This document shows positions 8,873-17,995 of a DNA stretch of 64,000 bases, in pieces. Each line of letters starts with the position of its first letter. Positions within the stretch are counted from its first letter, which is position 1. The notes beneath the pieces are model-generated. The model did not search any database. It was not told the origin of the DNA and saw only the letters and a list, made by a program, of their open reading frames with translations. The stretch spans positions 1 through 64,000 of the forward strand of contig NZ_JAMTCP010000013.1 of assembly GCF_024171885.1 (NCBI RefSeq), written 5' to 3'. The position numbers and the translations under genes were made by a program. Source of the DNA: Streptoalloteichus tenebrarius (GTDB lineage: Bacteria > Actinomycetota > Actinomycetes > Mycobacteriales > Pseudonocardiaceae).

Positions 8873-9157
8873 ATGACGATGCGCAACGACGCGCAGTCGG
8901 ATGGTCGAGGCGAGAGTCTGGCCGACCTCGCCGAGGCCCTGTTCTGTAGTCCGCTCCGCCCCGAGGACCGGCCATCCCCCGACCAGGTCCGCGACGCCGT
9001 GCGCGCGAGCCTGCGGGCCCACAGCGGCGACCCGAGCACCTGCGCCTGCGAACTCGCCCAGGCCTACGGGGAGTACCCGGAGATCACCGTGGCCAGGATG
9101 CGGTGGTGCAGGGAGGCCGTGGCCGAGGCGTTCGGCCTGGGCATGGCCACCACCTGA
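8873..9157 (+). CDS. Small conserved actinobacterial protein, function unknown
   Basis: A 94-residue acidic, soluble protein starting MTMRNDAQSDGRGESLADLA. It contains a pattern I associate with a family of small Streptomyces/Pseudonocardiaceae proteins: ADLAEALFCSPLRPED, then a VRxAVRASL helix, STCACELAQAYGEYP and VARMRWCREAVAEAFG near the end. No transmembrane segment or signal peptide. GGGGAGGAG at 8855-8863 is a strong ribosome site; a GTG at 8870 is an alternative start. Two closely spaced cysteines (CAC) occur mid-protein. I do not recognise a function; its orientation away from the winged-helix regulator makes it a possible target of that regulator. Confidence 0.7.
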   Translation: MTMRNDAQSDGRGESLADLAEALFCSPLRPEDRPSPDQVRDAVRASLRAHSGDPSTCACELAQAYGEYPEITVARMRWCREAVAEAFGLGMATT

Positions 9158-9387
9158 GGAGCGTTCCGCCGGACGGTGGGCGCCACCGGGCCGGCTACGG
9201 CGGACCCTCGTCCGCCGGGTCGGGTCCGGTGGCCCCTCCGGGGCGCGGGCCCGCCGCCGCACGGCTGCCGCGAAGCGACGCGCCACGGCGCGTCGACCCG
9301 CCGCCTCCGCCGGCCCGGCTGGAGCGGGTCGCCCCAAACGGGGATCGACGGGCTCCCGGACAGGACCTCGGGCGATCTCAGACGATC

Positions 9388-12300
9388 TCAGACGGGATCG
9401 GAGTCGGGCAGCAGCCGCGCCACGCCGGCCCTGGACCGCACCGCGAGCTTGCGCAGCACCCGCGTCACGTGGGTCTCGACCGTCCTCGGGGCGATCACCA
9501 GCCGCTCGGCGATCTCCTTGTTGCTCAGGCCGGCCGCGAGGAGCTGGGCGATCTGCCGCTCGCGACCGGTGAGCGCGCCGAGGACGCCAGCCCCGCCGGC
9601 CGGGTCGGGCTCGGACGGCCGGGGCAGTCGGGCCCCCAGCCGGCGTTCCAGGTCGAGCACGGGCGGCCGCAGACCGGTCGCGCCCCGCTCCCTGGCGATC
9701 GCCTTGGCCCGCCGGGTGTGCTCGGCCGCGGCCGCCGCGTCGCCGGCGGCCAGCGCGATCTCGGCGGCCGTCACCAGCGCGCGGGCGCGCGGCAGCGGCT
9801 GGCCCACGGCGTGCTGGTCCTCCTCGGCCCGGCGGGCCGCGTCCTCGGCCAGGTCGAGCCGGCCGTCGGCCAGGTGGACCCGGGCCGCGGCGACGAGGGC
9901 GCCGCCCCGCTGCCCGGCCAGCTCCAGCGCGGTCGCCTCGTCCACGGCCTCGGCCGCCGACCGCCGCGCCAGGGGCAGGTCCCCCGCGGCGAGCGCGATC
10001 TCGGCGCGCAGCGCCAGCCAGGTCGGTCGCATGCAGCCCGCCGGACGGGAGAGCACGTCGGCGAGCAGGTCGCGGGCCTCGGCCAGCCGGCCCTGCGCCA
10101 GGCGCACCCTGCTCAGCGCCCCGCCGGCGGCGTCCCACCACCACGTGTGCCGGTCGGTCGCGGCCACCGCCCGCTCCGCCCATGGCGCCGCGCCCTCCGG
10201 GCCGGACAGCCACAGCTCGGCGCTGGCGCGCAGCGCGTGGGCCATCGCGGTCATCGGCCGGCTGGCGATGAGCTGGGCGCTCTCGGCCGCGTCCCCGGCC
10301 AGCTCCACGGCGGTGGCCAGCTCGCCGAGCGCGTTCGCCGCGAAGCACCGGCCGAGCAGGAAGTAGGTGACCACGTGGTTCTGGCCGAACCGGCGGGACA
10401 GGGCCAACCCGCGCTCCAGGTGCCGCGTCGCGGCCGCGTGCTGTTCCAGCAGGGTCTCGGCCCAGCCGAGCTGGCCGACCGCGTCGAGCACGCCGGACAG
10501 CTCCCGGTCGCTCATCGCGTCCACCCCGGCGGCGGCCCGCTCCACCGACCGCCGGGCCTGGTGGATCGCGCCGGTGTGCGCTCCGCCCACGGCGAGCACG
10601 GCGTGCGCGGCGGTGACCACCACCCGGTTGGCGTGGTCGCCCAGCGCGGCCACCAGCGCGCGGCTCTGCTCGAACCGACCCCGCAGGGCCGCGACCGTGG
10701 CCAGCTCCAGCCGCAGGGGGTGGGAGAGGGTCGGGTCCGCCGCTTCCGCCGCTTCCGCCGTGTCCGACGGGGCTGTCGCGTCGGCCGCGTTGGTCGGGAC
10801 TGCCGCCTCGGACGGGACTGCCGCCTCGGACGGGACTGCCGCCTCGGACGGGACTGCCGCCTCGGACGGGACTTCGGCCTTGGTGGGGACTGCCGCGTCC
10901 GGCGGGGCTGTCGGGCGCGTCGCGTGGGCGCGGGTCCCGGCGAGGTCGGGCTCGGCCAGCTCGGCGGTCAGCATGCCGGCCGCCGCCGAGTAGTGGCCGA
11001 GCACCCGTTCCACCAGCGCGCACTGCGCGACCAACGCGACCCGCAGGCCGAGGGGACGCCGGGGCGCCGACGCGAGCATGTCGTGCAGGAGCTCCCGGCT
11101 CCGCCCGAGGTCGCCGGTCATCGCCAGCGCCCTCGTCTTCATCACCAGCATCTCCAGCCGGGCCGCGGGGTCACGGCCCGGCGGCAGGAGCGACAACGCG
11201 CCCCGCAACCACTCCACGGCCGTTGCCGGCGCGGTGTCCAGCACGTCGGTGGCGGCCCGGCGCAGCAGCGCGACCGCGTCGAGGTCGCCCACGGTGGCCG
11301 CGCGCAGCACGTGCGGCGCCAGCGCCAGGGGGCCGCCGCCCCTGGCCGCCAGGGCCCGGCGGGCCCGGTCGTGCGCGGCGATCCGCCAGCCCCCGCTGCT
11401 GTCCCGGTAGACCAGGCTCCTGACCAGCGGGTGCCGGAACCGGAAGGAGCGCCGCCCCTCCTCCTGCCGCACGAGGTCCCGTTCGGTCACGGTGTTCAGC
11501 CCGGTCAGCGCGGCCTCCTCCGGCAGGTCGGCGACCTCGGGCAGCAGGGACGGGTCGAACGGGTCGCCGATCACCGCCGCCGCCCTGGCCACGGCCAACG
11601 CGTCGGCGGGGAGGTCGACCAGCTCGCGGCGCAGCGCGGCCAGCACCGGGGCCGGCAGGTCCCCGTCCAGCGCCGGCGCGGGGCCGGCCGTCCACGCCGT
11701 GTCCGGCAGGTGGCGCAGCACCTCCAGGTAGAACGGGTTGCCGCCGCTGGCCAGGAACAGCCGGCGCGGCGCGCAGCCGCCGGCCCGCGCGCCCAACAGC
11801 TCGGCGACGTCGTCCTCCGACAGCGGGTCCACGTCCAGCCGCACCCGGTCCAGGGCGGGCGCGGTCTCCGCGATCGCCGCCGCGAGCCGGGGCGAGCACT
11901 GGCGCGGCCGGTAGGCGCCGACGACCAGCAGCGGGCCCGCCGGCGGGTGGCGCAGCAGGTGGCTGAGCAGCTCCAGCGAGGCCCGGTCGGCCCAGTGCAG
12001 GTCGTCGAGCACGAGCACCCGCGCGCCGGCGGCGGAGAGCAACCGCCGCACCGCGCGGTAGATGCGGTGCCGTTCCGCGGCGACCGAGCTGACCGGCTGC
12101 CCGGAGACGACCGCCGTGACCAGCGGGTCGGCCTCCGCCTCCCGGTCGCGCAGCAGCTCGTCGAAGATCCCGAGGAAGGCGCCGAACGGCACCTCCTGCT
12201 CGAACTCCGAGCCCCCGCCCCACGACACCCGGCGCCCCTCGGCCGTGGCGACCGCGGCGAACTCGGTGAGCAGCCGGGTCTTGCCGATGCCCGGCTCGCC

Positions 12301-12393
12301 GACCACCTCGACGAAGGCCGACCGCGACGGGAACGCCCTCAGGGTCGCGCCCCACGCGCCGAGCTGACCCGACCTGCCCACCAATCCCGGCAC
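9388..12393 (-). CDS. LuxR-family large ATP-binding regulator (LAL type)
   Basis: About 1001 residues. The N-terminal AAA ATPase domain has a P-loop ([20 protein letters not shown], near residue 30) and a Walker B motif ([20 protein letters not shown]). A long TPR-like helical middle follows, and the C-terminus is a Lux[24 protein letters not shown] then [23 protein letters not shown] proteins typically activate carbohydrate or secondary-metabolite genes. The frame extends upstream to 12765, but GTG 12391-12393 ([20 protein letters not shown]) fits the family start, and the upstream part has poor codon use. In the middle domain the segment encoded by 10796-10871 is four copies of SEAAVP, a repeat expansion that is unusual in an otherwise helical region. 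No obvious target is adjacent. Confidence 0.87.
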   Translation of the reverse strand: MPGLVGRSGQLGAWGATLRAFPSRSAFVEVVGEPGIGKTRLLTEFAAVATAEGRRVSWGGGSEFEQEVPFGAFLGIFDELLRDREAEADPLVTAVVSGQPVSSVAAERHRIYRAVRRLLSAAGARVLVLDDLHWADRASLELLSHLLRHPPAGPLLVVGAYRPRQCSPRLAAAIAETAPALDRVRLDVDPLSEDDVAELLGARAGGCAPRRLFLASGGNPFYLEVLRHLPDTAWTAGPAPALDGDLPAPVLAALRRELVDLPADALAVARAAAVIGDPFDPSLLPEVADLPEEAALTGLNTVTERDLVRQEEGRRSFRFRHPLVRSLVYRDSSGGWRIAAHDRARRALAARGGGPLALAPHVLRAATVGDLDAVALLRRAATDVLDTAPATAVEWLRGALSLLPPGRDPAARLEMLVMKTRALAMTGDLGRSRELLHDMLASAPRRPLGLRVALVAQCALVERVLGHYSAAAGMLTAELAEPDLAGTRAHATRPTAPPDAAVPTKAEVPSEAAVPSEAAVPSEAAVPSEAAVPTNAADATAPSDTAEAAEAADPTLSHPLRLELATVAALRGRFEQSRALVAALGDHANRVVVTAAHAVLAVGGAHTGAIHQARRSVERAAAGVDAMSDRELSGVLDAVGQLGWAETLLEQHAAATRHLERGLALSRRFGQNHVVTYFLLGRCFAANALGELATAVELAGDAAESAQLIASRPMTAMAHALRASAELWLSGPEGAAPWAERAVAATDRHTWWWDAAGGALSRVRLAQGRLAEARDLLADVLSRPAGCMRPTWLALRAEIALAAGDLPLARRSAAEAVDEATALELAGQRGGALVAAARVHLADGRLDLAEDAARRAEEDQHAVGQPLPRARALVTAAEIALAAGDAAAAAEHTRRAKAIARERGATGLRPPVLDLERRLGARLPRPSEPDPAGGAGVLGALTGRERQIAQLLAAGLSNKEIAERLVIAPRTVETHVTRVLRKLAVRSRAGVARLLPDSDPV
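10796..10871 (-). repeat. 18-nt in-frame tandem repeat inside the LAL regulator
   Basis: GGGACTGCCGCCTCGGAC repeats four times almost perfectly; decayed copies flank it (about 10735-10795 and 10872-10920). It encodes (SEAAVP)4 plus variants such as TKAEVP and TNAADA, giving an Ala/Pro/acidic insert of about 50 residues between helical regions. Confidence 0.85.
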
Positions 12394-12851
12394 GGGGGTG
12401 ACGCTACGGAATCCGCGACCCGGAATACGGGGTTTCCACGATGCTCCACCGGAACGGCCGAGTCCAAGATCGGTTCTGGGTGGCGAGGCGCCCGCCGTGG
12501 ACGTCCCGACGACCGCACGTCGGGTCAGGGCGGTCGACGGCATGGTGGCCGCCACCCGCGGAACCTGAACGTGGTGACGTGACCGCGCGGCGGGGCAGCT
12601 CGGGGGAGTGGCCCACCGCCGGTCCGAGTCGGGTCGGGCTGGTCCGTTCCCGGTAAGGAGGGGCAGCCTGGTGGGGCGGACCGACCCGATCCTCCTGGCG
12701 GGCGTCATGCGTGGGACGCGACCGGGTACGTCCTCGGTCGCCGCACGTCCCCACCGCCCACGCATGACGCCCGTCAGTCGTGTCAGCCCTGTCGGACGGC
12801 CGGGTCAGCCTGTCGGGTGGCGTCAGGCGCGTCAGACCCTGTCGGGTGGCG
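12394..12851. other. Gene-free interval with hairpin and TGTCGGGTGGCGTCAG repeats
   Basis: It carries the upstream region of the LAL regulator, the nested stem-loop at 12700-12772, and imperfect repeats of CTGTCGGGTGGCGTCAG between about 12776 and 12855 that run into the end of the cyclo-ligase-like gene. I see no convincing coding sequence. Confidence 0.5.
12700..12772 (-). terminator. Nested stem-loop, likely terminator of the cyclo-ligase-like gene
   Basis: GGGCGTCATGCGTGGG (12700-12715) pairs perfectly with CCCACGCATGACGCCC (12757-12772). Inside the loop GCGACCG (12718-12724) pairs with CGGTCGC (12735-12741). The structure lies about 80 nt past the stop of the minus-strand gene at 12852. 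There is no T-tract, so the terminator call is tentative. Confidence 0.5.
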
Positions 12852-13634
12852 TCAGCCGGTCCCGTCGCGTTCGGCGCGCATCCTGGCCAGCAGCGGGATC
12901 GCCGCGATCTTCTCCTCGGTCAGCTCGTCCCACCGGACGCCGCCCCTCGGCCGGGGCGAGCCGTCCCGGCAGTCGATGACCCGCTCCGGGGTGACGACGA
13001 GGTCCAGCCGCACGTCGTGGTCCACCGACGGGATCACACCCGGCTCCCTGACCTGGATCTCGTGCACGGTGGTGACGACGAGCGTCTCCGGCCCGACCAG
13101 GCCGGCCTCGGCGGCCACCGCGAACTCCAGGTCGCTGAACCCGCCGCCCTTGCCCAGGCGCGTGCCGTGCCGGTCGACCGCGACGCAGCCGGTCACGACC
13201 AGGTCCACCGGTTCGAGGTCGGCCACCGCGACCCGCACCGCGGAGGCCGTGGCCCCCCTGATCGAGGACGCCCTGCGCGGCGTGTCCGCCAGGTTCGCCG
13301 GGTCGAGCAGGAAGAACGGCGACTCCTCGGCCAGCCGGGGCACGGCCATGTAGACGGTCTTGCCGTCCTCCAGGGCGCGCTGCCGCACCGGCCACTGCGC
13401 CGAGTCCGGGTTCGCCTTGATCGTGCGCGCCCGCCGCCACGCCTCGGTGGCGCGCAGCCGCTCCGCCGCCGCCTCCGCCCCGGTGAAGTTCGGGATGCGG
13501 CCGCGCGCGCCGGGGAACCGGGCGACGCGGGCGTCGGTCAGCTCGGCCCACACCCGCTCCCGCAGCTCCGCCTTGGCGGCCAGCAGCTCGGACGGCCCGC
13601 CCGCGTCGTGGTCGTGTCGTCGGGGTGTCCGCAC
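12852..13634 (-). CDS. 5-formyltetrahydrofolate cyclo-ligase family protein (MTHFS-like)
   Basis: 260 residues. The family core is present: an N-terminal ERVWAELTDARVARFP helix, KTVYMAVPRLAEESPFFLLD, VDLVVTGCVAVDRHGTRLGK followed by GGGFSDLEFAVAAEAGL, and VVTTVHEIQV. The GRLGKGGGxxD-type glycine loop is the substrate/ATP-binding signature of 5-formyl-THF cyclo-ligases. The protein is longer than the canonical ~190-residue enzyme and resembles the MTHFSD-like group, so activity on 5-formyl-THF is not certain. It starts at GTG 13632-13634 and is divergent from murT. The C-terminal tail (ERDGTG) is encoded by the TGTCGGGTGGCGTCAG-type repeat region. Confidence 0.78.
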   Translation of the reverse strand: MRTPRRHDHDAGGPSELLAAKAELRERVWAELTDARVARFPGARGRIPNFTGAEAAAERLRATEAWRRARTIKANPDSAQWPVRQRALEDGKTVYMAVPRLAEESPFFLLDPANLADTPRRASSIRGATASAVRVAVADLEPVDLVVTGCVAVDRHGTRLGKGGGFSDLEFAVAAEAGLVGPETLVVTTVHEIQVREPGVIPSVDHDVRLDLVVTPERVIDCRDGSPRPRGGVRWDELTEEKIAAIPLLARMRAERDGTG

Positions 13635-13850
13635 ACCGCCACCCTAGCCACCGGCCCGACGCGAGCCCTCGCGCGCCGTGTTCGGCTGCCGTCTCGGTCA
13701 CACCACCGGTGGCACCAGAGAGGGAAAACCGGCTCGGACCTGCGGAATTCGGGCGCACCGAGACCCATCCGCAACAATTGGGGGAAAGCAGCGACGAGCG
13801 GTCGGGCAACCCGGGGCGGTGGCGGACGTCTGCCGTACGGGGTGTGGAGC

Positions 13851-13892
13851 GCCGGCGGTGGCCGGCGCACCGGACCGCCGGCCACCGCCGGC
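13851..13892. promoter_or_regulatory. 17-bp perfect hairpin upstream of murT
   Basis: GCCGGCGGTGGCCGGCG (13851-13867) pairs fully with CGCCGGCCACCGCCGGC (13876-13892) around an 8-nt loop. It ends 18 nt before a possible GTG start (13910) and 33 nt before the preferred ATG (13925) of murT, so it would form in the mRNA leader. Its role is unknown: attenuator, RNase barrier or protein site. Confidence 0.6.
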
Positions 13893-13924
13893 GGCCGGGA
13901 CCGGCACGCGTGACGGCGAGCGGG

Positions 13925-15193
13925 ATGGGACGGCAGATGGTGGTGGGCCTGGTGGGTTCGCGCGATCCGGGAAAGCGGCGGCGCACGCTCGCCGCCACCA
14001 AGCTCGGGAAGGGCGCGGCCTGGCTGTCGCGCACCGCCGGGCTCGGTGAGGGCGGGATCATCGGTGGCCGCGTCGCCATGGCGCTGGACCGCGACGTGCT
14101 GTCCGGGCTGGCCGCCGGCCGCACCGTCGTCCTCGTGACCGGCACCAACGGCAAGACCACCACGACCTCGATGGTCGCCAGGGCGCTGTCGGCGGCGGGC
14201 CCGGTCGCCAGCAACAGCACCGGCGCGAACATGCCCGACGGGCACGTCGCCGCGCTGATGGCCAGGCCGGACGCCCGCTACGCGGTGCTTGAGGTCGACG
14301 AGATGCACCTCGACGTCGCCGCCGAGCAGACCCGGCCCGCCGCGATCCTGCTGCTCAACCTCAGCCGCGACCAGATCGACCGGGTCGGCGAGGTGCGCAC
14401 CGTGGCCGCGCGGCTGCGCCAGGTCGTCGTGGACAACCCGCAGGCCGTGGTCGTGGCCAACGCCGACGACCCGATGGTGGTCTTCGCCGCCGAGCCGGCC
14501 CGCAGGGCGGTGTGGGTGTCGGTCGGCGGCGGCCGCTGGACCGGCGACGCCGCGAGCTGCCCCAAGTGCGGCGAGCGGATCGACGTCTCGGTCGAGCGCT
14601 GGGCCTGCTCGTGCGGGCTGCGCCGGCCGGAGCCGGCGTGGTCGGTGCACGGCCAGACCGTGGTCACCGACGGCGGCAGGGAGCTGGAGCTCCAGCTCAA
14701 CCTGCCCGGCCAGGTCAACTACGGCAACGCCGCGCTGGCGATGGCCACGGTGGCCCAGCTCGGCGTCGTGCCCGAGGCCGCGCTGCCGCGCATCAGGGAG
14801 GTCTCCGAGGTCGCCGGCCGCTACGGCGACCTGGTGATCGGCGGGCGCAAGGTGCGGCTGCTGCTGGCGAAGAACCCGGCGGGCTGGCACGAGATGCTCC
14901 AGCTCGTGCGCACCAGCGGGCGCCCGGTGATGCTCGTGGTCAACGCCAGGGAGGCCGACGGCTTCGACCTGTCGTGGCTGTGGGACGTGCCGTTCGAGCA
15001 GCTCGCGGGCGCGCAGGTGGTGGTGGCCGGCGAGCGCGCGGCCGACATGGCGGTGCGCCTGCGCTACGCCAGGGTCGACGTCACCATGAACCCCGACCCG
15101 GTCGAGGCGGTGCGGCTGGCCCCGCCGGGCGACCTCGACGTCATCGCGAACTACACCGCGTTCCGGATGCTGCGTGTGAAGGGTGAGGCATGA
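13925..15193 (+). CDS. murT: Lipid II isoglutaminyl synthase, ligase subunit MurT
   Basis: A 422-residue Mur-ligase-like protein. With GatD it amidates the D-glutamate of the lipid II stem peptide to D-isoglutamine, using glutamine-derived ammonia and ATP, at the inner face of the membrane. Visible features: RTVVLVTGTNGKTTTTSMVA (P-loop), a four-cysteine zinc-ribbon insertion (CPKCGERIDVSVERWACSCG, about residues 215-234) typical of MurT, and the C-terminal DUF1727 region ending DVIANYTAFRMLRVKGEA. ATG 13925 is preferred; ATG 13937 and GTG 13910 are alternatives. The stop overlaps the gatD start (ATGA), showing translational coupling. Confidence 0.93.
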   Translation: MGRQMVVGLVGSRDPGKRRRTLAATKLGKGAAWLSRTAGLGEGGIIGGRVAMALDRDVLSGLAAGRTVVLVTGTNGKTTTTSMVARALSAAGPVASNSTGANMPDGHVAALMARPDARYAVLEVDEMHLDVAAEQTRPAAILLLNLSRDQIDRVGEVRTVAARLRQVVVDNPQAVVVANADDPMVVFAAEPARRAVWVSVGGGRWTGDAASCPKCGERIDVSVERWACSCGLRRPEPAWSVHGQTVVTDGGRELELQLNLPGQVNYGNAALAMATVAQLGVVPEAALPRIREVSEVAGRYGDLVIGGRKVRLLLAKNPAGWHEMLQLVRTSGRPVMLVVNAREADGFDLSWLWDVPFEQLAGAQVVVAGERAADMAVRLRYARVDVTMNPDPVEAVRLAPPGDLDVIANYTAFRMLRVKGEA

Positions 15194-15918
15194 GCGGGAC
15201 CCCCAGGACCTCGGCCGTGCGGATCGCCCTGGTCCTGCCGGACATGTTGGGCACCTACGGTGACCGGGGCAACGTGGCCGTGCTGGCCGAGCGGCTGCGG
15301 CTGCGCGGCATCGACAGCGAGGTCGTCGAGATCAACGCCGGCGAGTTCGTGCCGGCCGACTGCGACCTCTACATGATCGGCGGCGGCGAGGACGTCGCCC
15401 AGCTCGTGGCCGTGCGGCACCTGCGGCAGCAGGGCACGCTCGTCGCGGCGGCCGAGCGGGGCGCGGTCGTGCTGGCGATCTGCGCCGGCATGCAGATCCT
15501 CGGCACCTCGTTCGTCGGCTCGGACGGCGTGGTGCACGGCGGGCTCGGCCTGCTCGACGTCAGCACGCGGCCGATGCCCAAGCGGGCGATCGGCGAGCTG
15601 GTCGTGCGGCCCGACCCGGCGTTCGGCAGCGAGCTGCTGACCGGGTTCGAGAACCACGGCGGCTGCACCTACCTGGGCCAGGACGCCCGCCCGCTGGGCG
15701 CGGTCCTGTCCGGCGTCGGCAACGGCGTCAACGCCGTGGAGGGCGCGGTGCAGGGCAGGGTGATCGGCACCTACCTGCATGGGCCGTGCCTGGCGCGCAA
15801 CCCGCAGTTCGCCGACCGGCTGCTGTCCATGGTCACGGGGACGGAGCTGGCGCCGCTGTCGATCCCCGAGGTCGACGCCCTGCGGGCCGAGCGCCTGCGC
15901 GCCGTCGGGATTCGCTGA
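15190..15918 (+). CDS. gatD: Lipid II isoglutaminyl synthase, glutaminase subunit GatD
   Basis: A 242-residue class I glutamine amidotransferase subunit that supplies ammonia to MurT. The nucleophile region is AICAGMQILGTSFVGSDGV (Cys about residue 98), the catalytic histidine lies in IGTYLHGPCLARNPQFADRL, and the oxyanion region is MIGGGEDVAQ. The start codon overlaps the murT stop by 4 nt. Its 3' end overlaps the 3' end of the convergent prolyl-oligopeptidase gene by 86 nt (15833-15918), an unusually deep tail-to-tail overlap that may reflect a C-terminal extension of the peptidase. Confidence 0.94.
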   Translation: MSGTPRTSAVRIALVLPDMLGTYGDRGNVAVLAERLRLRGIDSEVVEINAGEFVPADCDLYMIGGGEDVAQLVAVRHLRQQGTLVAAAERGAVVLAICAGMQILGTSFVGSDGVVHGGLGLLDVSTRPMPKRAIGELVVRPDPAFGSELLTGFENHGGCTYLGQDARPLGAVLSGVGNGVNAVEGAVQGRVIGTYLHGPCLARNPQFADRLLSMVTGTELAPLSIPEVDALRAERLRAVGIR

Positions 15919-17995
15919 GCACCGACACCGACGCCGACCCGGTCAGCGCCGAGGACACCGCCGCCGAGCACAGGCCGAGTTCGGTCATCAGGAACGCGAG
16001 CTGCTCGGCCTCCCGCAGGAGCCGGTCCTCCTGGCCGTTCTCCCTGGCGGGTCCGGTCTGCCGCACCCGCAGCAGGACCGGGTGCGGCCCGACGGTGGCC
16101 GCCTGGAGGCGCGCGGCCATCTTGCGGCCGTGCCAGGTGGGGCAGCTCCGGTCGAGCGCGGCGCAGTCCAGCAGCACCGCCGGGTAGTGCGTCCCTCGCC
16201 GGACCTGGTGGTACGGCGAGTAGGAGTGCAGGACGGCGGCGTCCTCCGGGGTGTCGGGGTCGCCGAGGTCGGCGATGACGGCGTCGGCCGGGGTCGCCCG
16301 GTCCTGGCGGTAGCGGAGCAGGTCGAGCAGGGGCAGCGTGGCCACGCACGCCCGGTACAGCCCGGGGCGTTGGGTGATGGCCGCGACCGAGGCGAGCGCG
16401 CCGAGCGAGGCGCCGACCACGCCGAGCCGGTCCGGGCTGGTCCAGCCCCGCCGGACGAGGTCGGCGGCGATCGCGTGCAGGTCGTCGACGGTGGTCTGCT
16501 TGGTGCGGCGCCGGGCGGCCCGCCACCAGTCGGCGCCGTACTCGCCGCCGCCGCGCAGGTGGGCGTGCACGTAGATCCCGCCGAGGTGGACCCAGGCGGC
16601 GGGCAGGCCGGACAGGTAGGCGGGGAGCCAGGCGACGTTGAGGGCGCCGTGGCCGCCGATGACCGCCGGCAGCGGCCCGCGTTCCGGGTCGCCGCGCAGG
16701 ACCACCTTGTAGGGGATCGGGGTGCCGTCCACGCCCGGGGCGGTCGCCTCGATCACGCGCGCGTCGTCGACCACGGCGTGCGGCCGGGTCAGGCGGTGCA
16801 GCGCGGAGGTGGGGAAGTCGTACCGGTACACCGTGGGGGCGCGGGTCAGCGAGGAGAACACGAACGCGCAGCCGGCGCCGGCCGGCGCGACCAGCCCGGT
16901 GTCCCTGCCGCCGCCCGCCCCCACCATGCCGGGTTCCGGCAGCGGGATCTCGCCCCTGACACCGCCGTCCACGCCGATCCGCCGCAGGCGCGTGGCGCCG
17001 TCGGCGTGCTCGGCGAGCACCAGCTCGGCGCCGACAGCGGTCACCGAGGACATCACCGCGTCACCGGGCGGCACCAGCTCGCGCCAGCGGCGGCGGTCCA
17101 GGCCGCCGTCGCTGAGCGGGATCGCGACCAGCCGGCCCCTGGGGCCCCGGTCGTCGGTCACGGCGACGAACCTGTCGCCGACGACCGTGCCGCGGAAGGA
17201 GCCCGGGACCGTGCGCAGGAACGGGCGCCAGGACACGCTGGAGTACAGGTCGCGCTGGTAGTGGGGCCGGGAGGGGCCGTGGGCGAGCGCCCAGCGCCCC
17301 TCCTGGCACACGGTGATCCTGCGGGCGGCGAACCCGGGCGGCAGCGCCTGGGGCTCGATCTCGGGCCTGGCCGCGTTGCCGGTGACCCGCACCAGCAGGA
17401 CCTGGGTGGCGCCGTCCGGTCGGGCCGGGTCGACGACCACGGCGAAGAACCGGCGGCTGTCCGGCAGCCAGGTGACCCGGCAGTGGCCGGGGCGGGGCAG
17501 GCCGTCGACGACGACGTCGCCCGTGGCCGTGTCGATCACGCGGAACAGCGGCGGCCGGGCGGGGCCGCCGACGCTGAGGGCGAGCAACCGGCCGTTGGGC
17601 GAGGGCTGCCACAGCATCGTGGCCGGGCCGTCGGGGACCAGCTCGGCCAGGTCGACCACGCGGCGGCCCCTGCCGGTGGGGGTGTCGGAGACGTCGAGCA
17701 CCGGCAGCCGCGCCCCCCGCGGGACGTGCTCGCGGAACCACCAGCGCCCGTGCGGCTCGGGCGGGTGATGGTCGAGCACGGAGGCGTGGAACCGGCGGGC
17801 GGCGGCCAGCGCCTGCTCCCAGGCCGGCCCGCCGCGCAGGCGTCGGACGGCCAGCCGGTCCTGCGCCCACTGCCAGGCCAGCGTCTCGGGGCTGTCGACC
17901 TCCAGCCACTGGTACGGGTCGTCGAACTCGATCCCGCCGATCCGGTGGGACCGAGGGCGCAGCGGGGTGATCGGGTAGTCGGGGCGGTCAGGCAC
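15833..17995 (-). CDS. Prolyl oligopeptidase (S9A), probable lanthipeptide leader peptidase
   Basis: 720 residues with the S9A layout. There is an N-terminal segment (IGGIEFDDPYQWLEVDSPET, QDRLAVRRL), a seven-bladed propeller region, and a C-terminal alpha/beta hydrolase with PAVIGGHGALNVAWLPAY, VHAHLRGGGEYGADWWRAA, the nucleophile elbow GVVGASLGALASVAA (Ser near residue 530) and YSPYHQVRRGTHYPAVLL. It is last in the minus-strand class III lanthipeptide operon; its GTG start overlaps the end of the MFS gene by 8 nt. In flavipeptin-type systems a cluster-encoded S9 peptidase (FlaP) cuts after a leader proline. The local precursor has a Pro-rich segment, with Asn-Pro just before the first core Ser. 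No signal peptide, so a cytoplasmic protease. The last ~50 residues look like an added tail. Confidence 0.85.
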   Translation of the reverse strand: MPDRPDYPITPLRPRSHRIGGIEFDDPYQWLEVDSPETLAWQWAQDRLAVRRLRGGPAWEQALAAARRFHASVLDHHPPEPHGRWWFREHVPRGARLPVLDVSDTPTGRGRRVVDLAELVPDGPATMLWQPSPNGRLLALSVGGPARPPLFRVIDTATGDVVVDGLPRPGHCRVTWLPDSRRFFAVVVDPARPDGATQVLLVRVTGNAARPEIEPQALPPGFAARRITVCQEGRWALAHGPSRPHYQRDLYSSVSWRPFLRTVPGSFRGTVVGDRFVAVTDDRGPRGRLVAIPLSDGGLDRRRWRELVPPGDAVMSSVTAVGAELVLAEHADGATRLRRIGVDGGVRGEIPLPEPGMVGAGGGRDTGLVAPAGAGCAFVFSSLTRAPTVYRYDFPTSALHRLTRPHAVVDDARVIEATAPGVDGTPIPYKVVLRGDPERGPLPAVIGGHGALNVAWLPAYLSGLPAAWVHLGGIYVHAHLRGGGEYGADWWRAARRRTKQTTVDDLHAIAADLVRRGWTSPDRLGVVGASLGALASVAAITQRPGLYRACVATLPLLDLLRYRQDRATPADAVIADLGDPDTPEDAAVLHSYSPYHQVRRGTHYPAVLLDCAALDRSCPTWHGRKMAARLQAATVGPHPVLLRVRQTGPARENGQEDRLLREAEQLAFLMTELGLCSAAVSSALTGSASVSVLSESRRRAGARPAGRRPRGSTAAPAPSP

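Noticed and set aside
12394-12765. N-terminal extension of the LAL regulator to 12765
   Set aside because: The extension has poor codon statistics, no ribosome site and no similarity to the family N-terminus.
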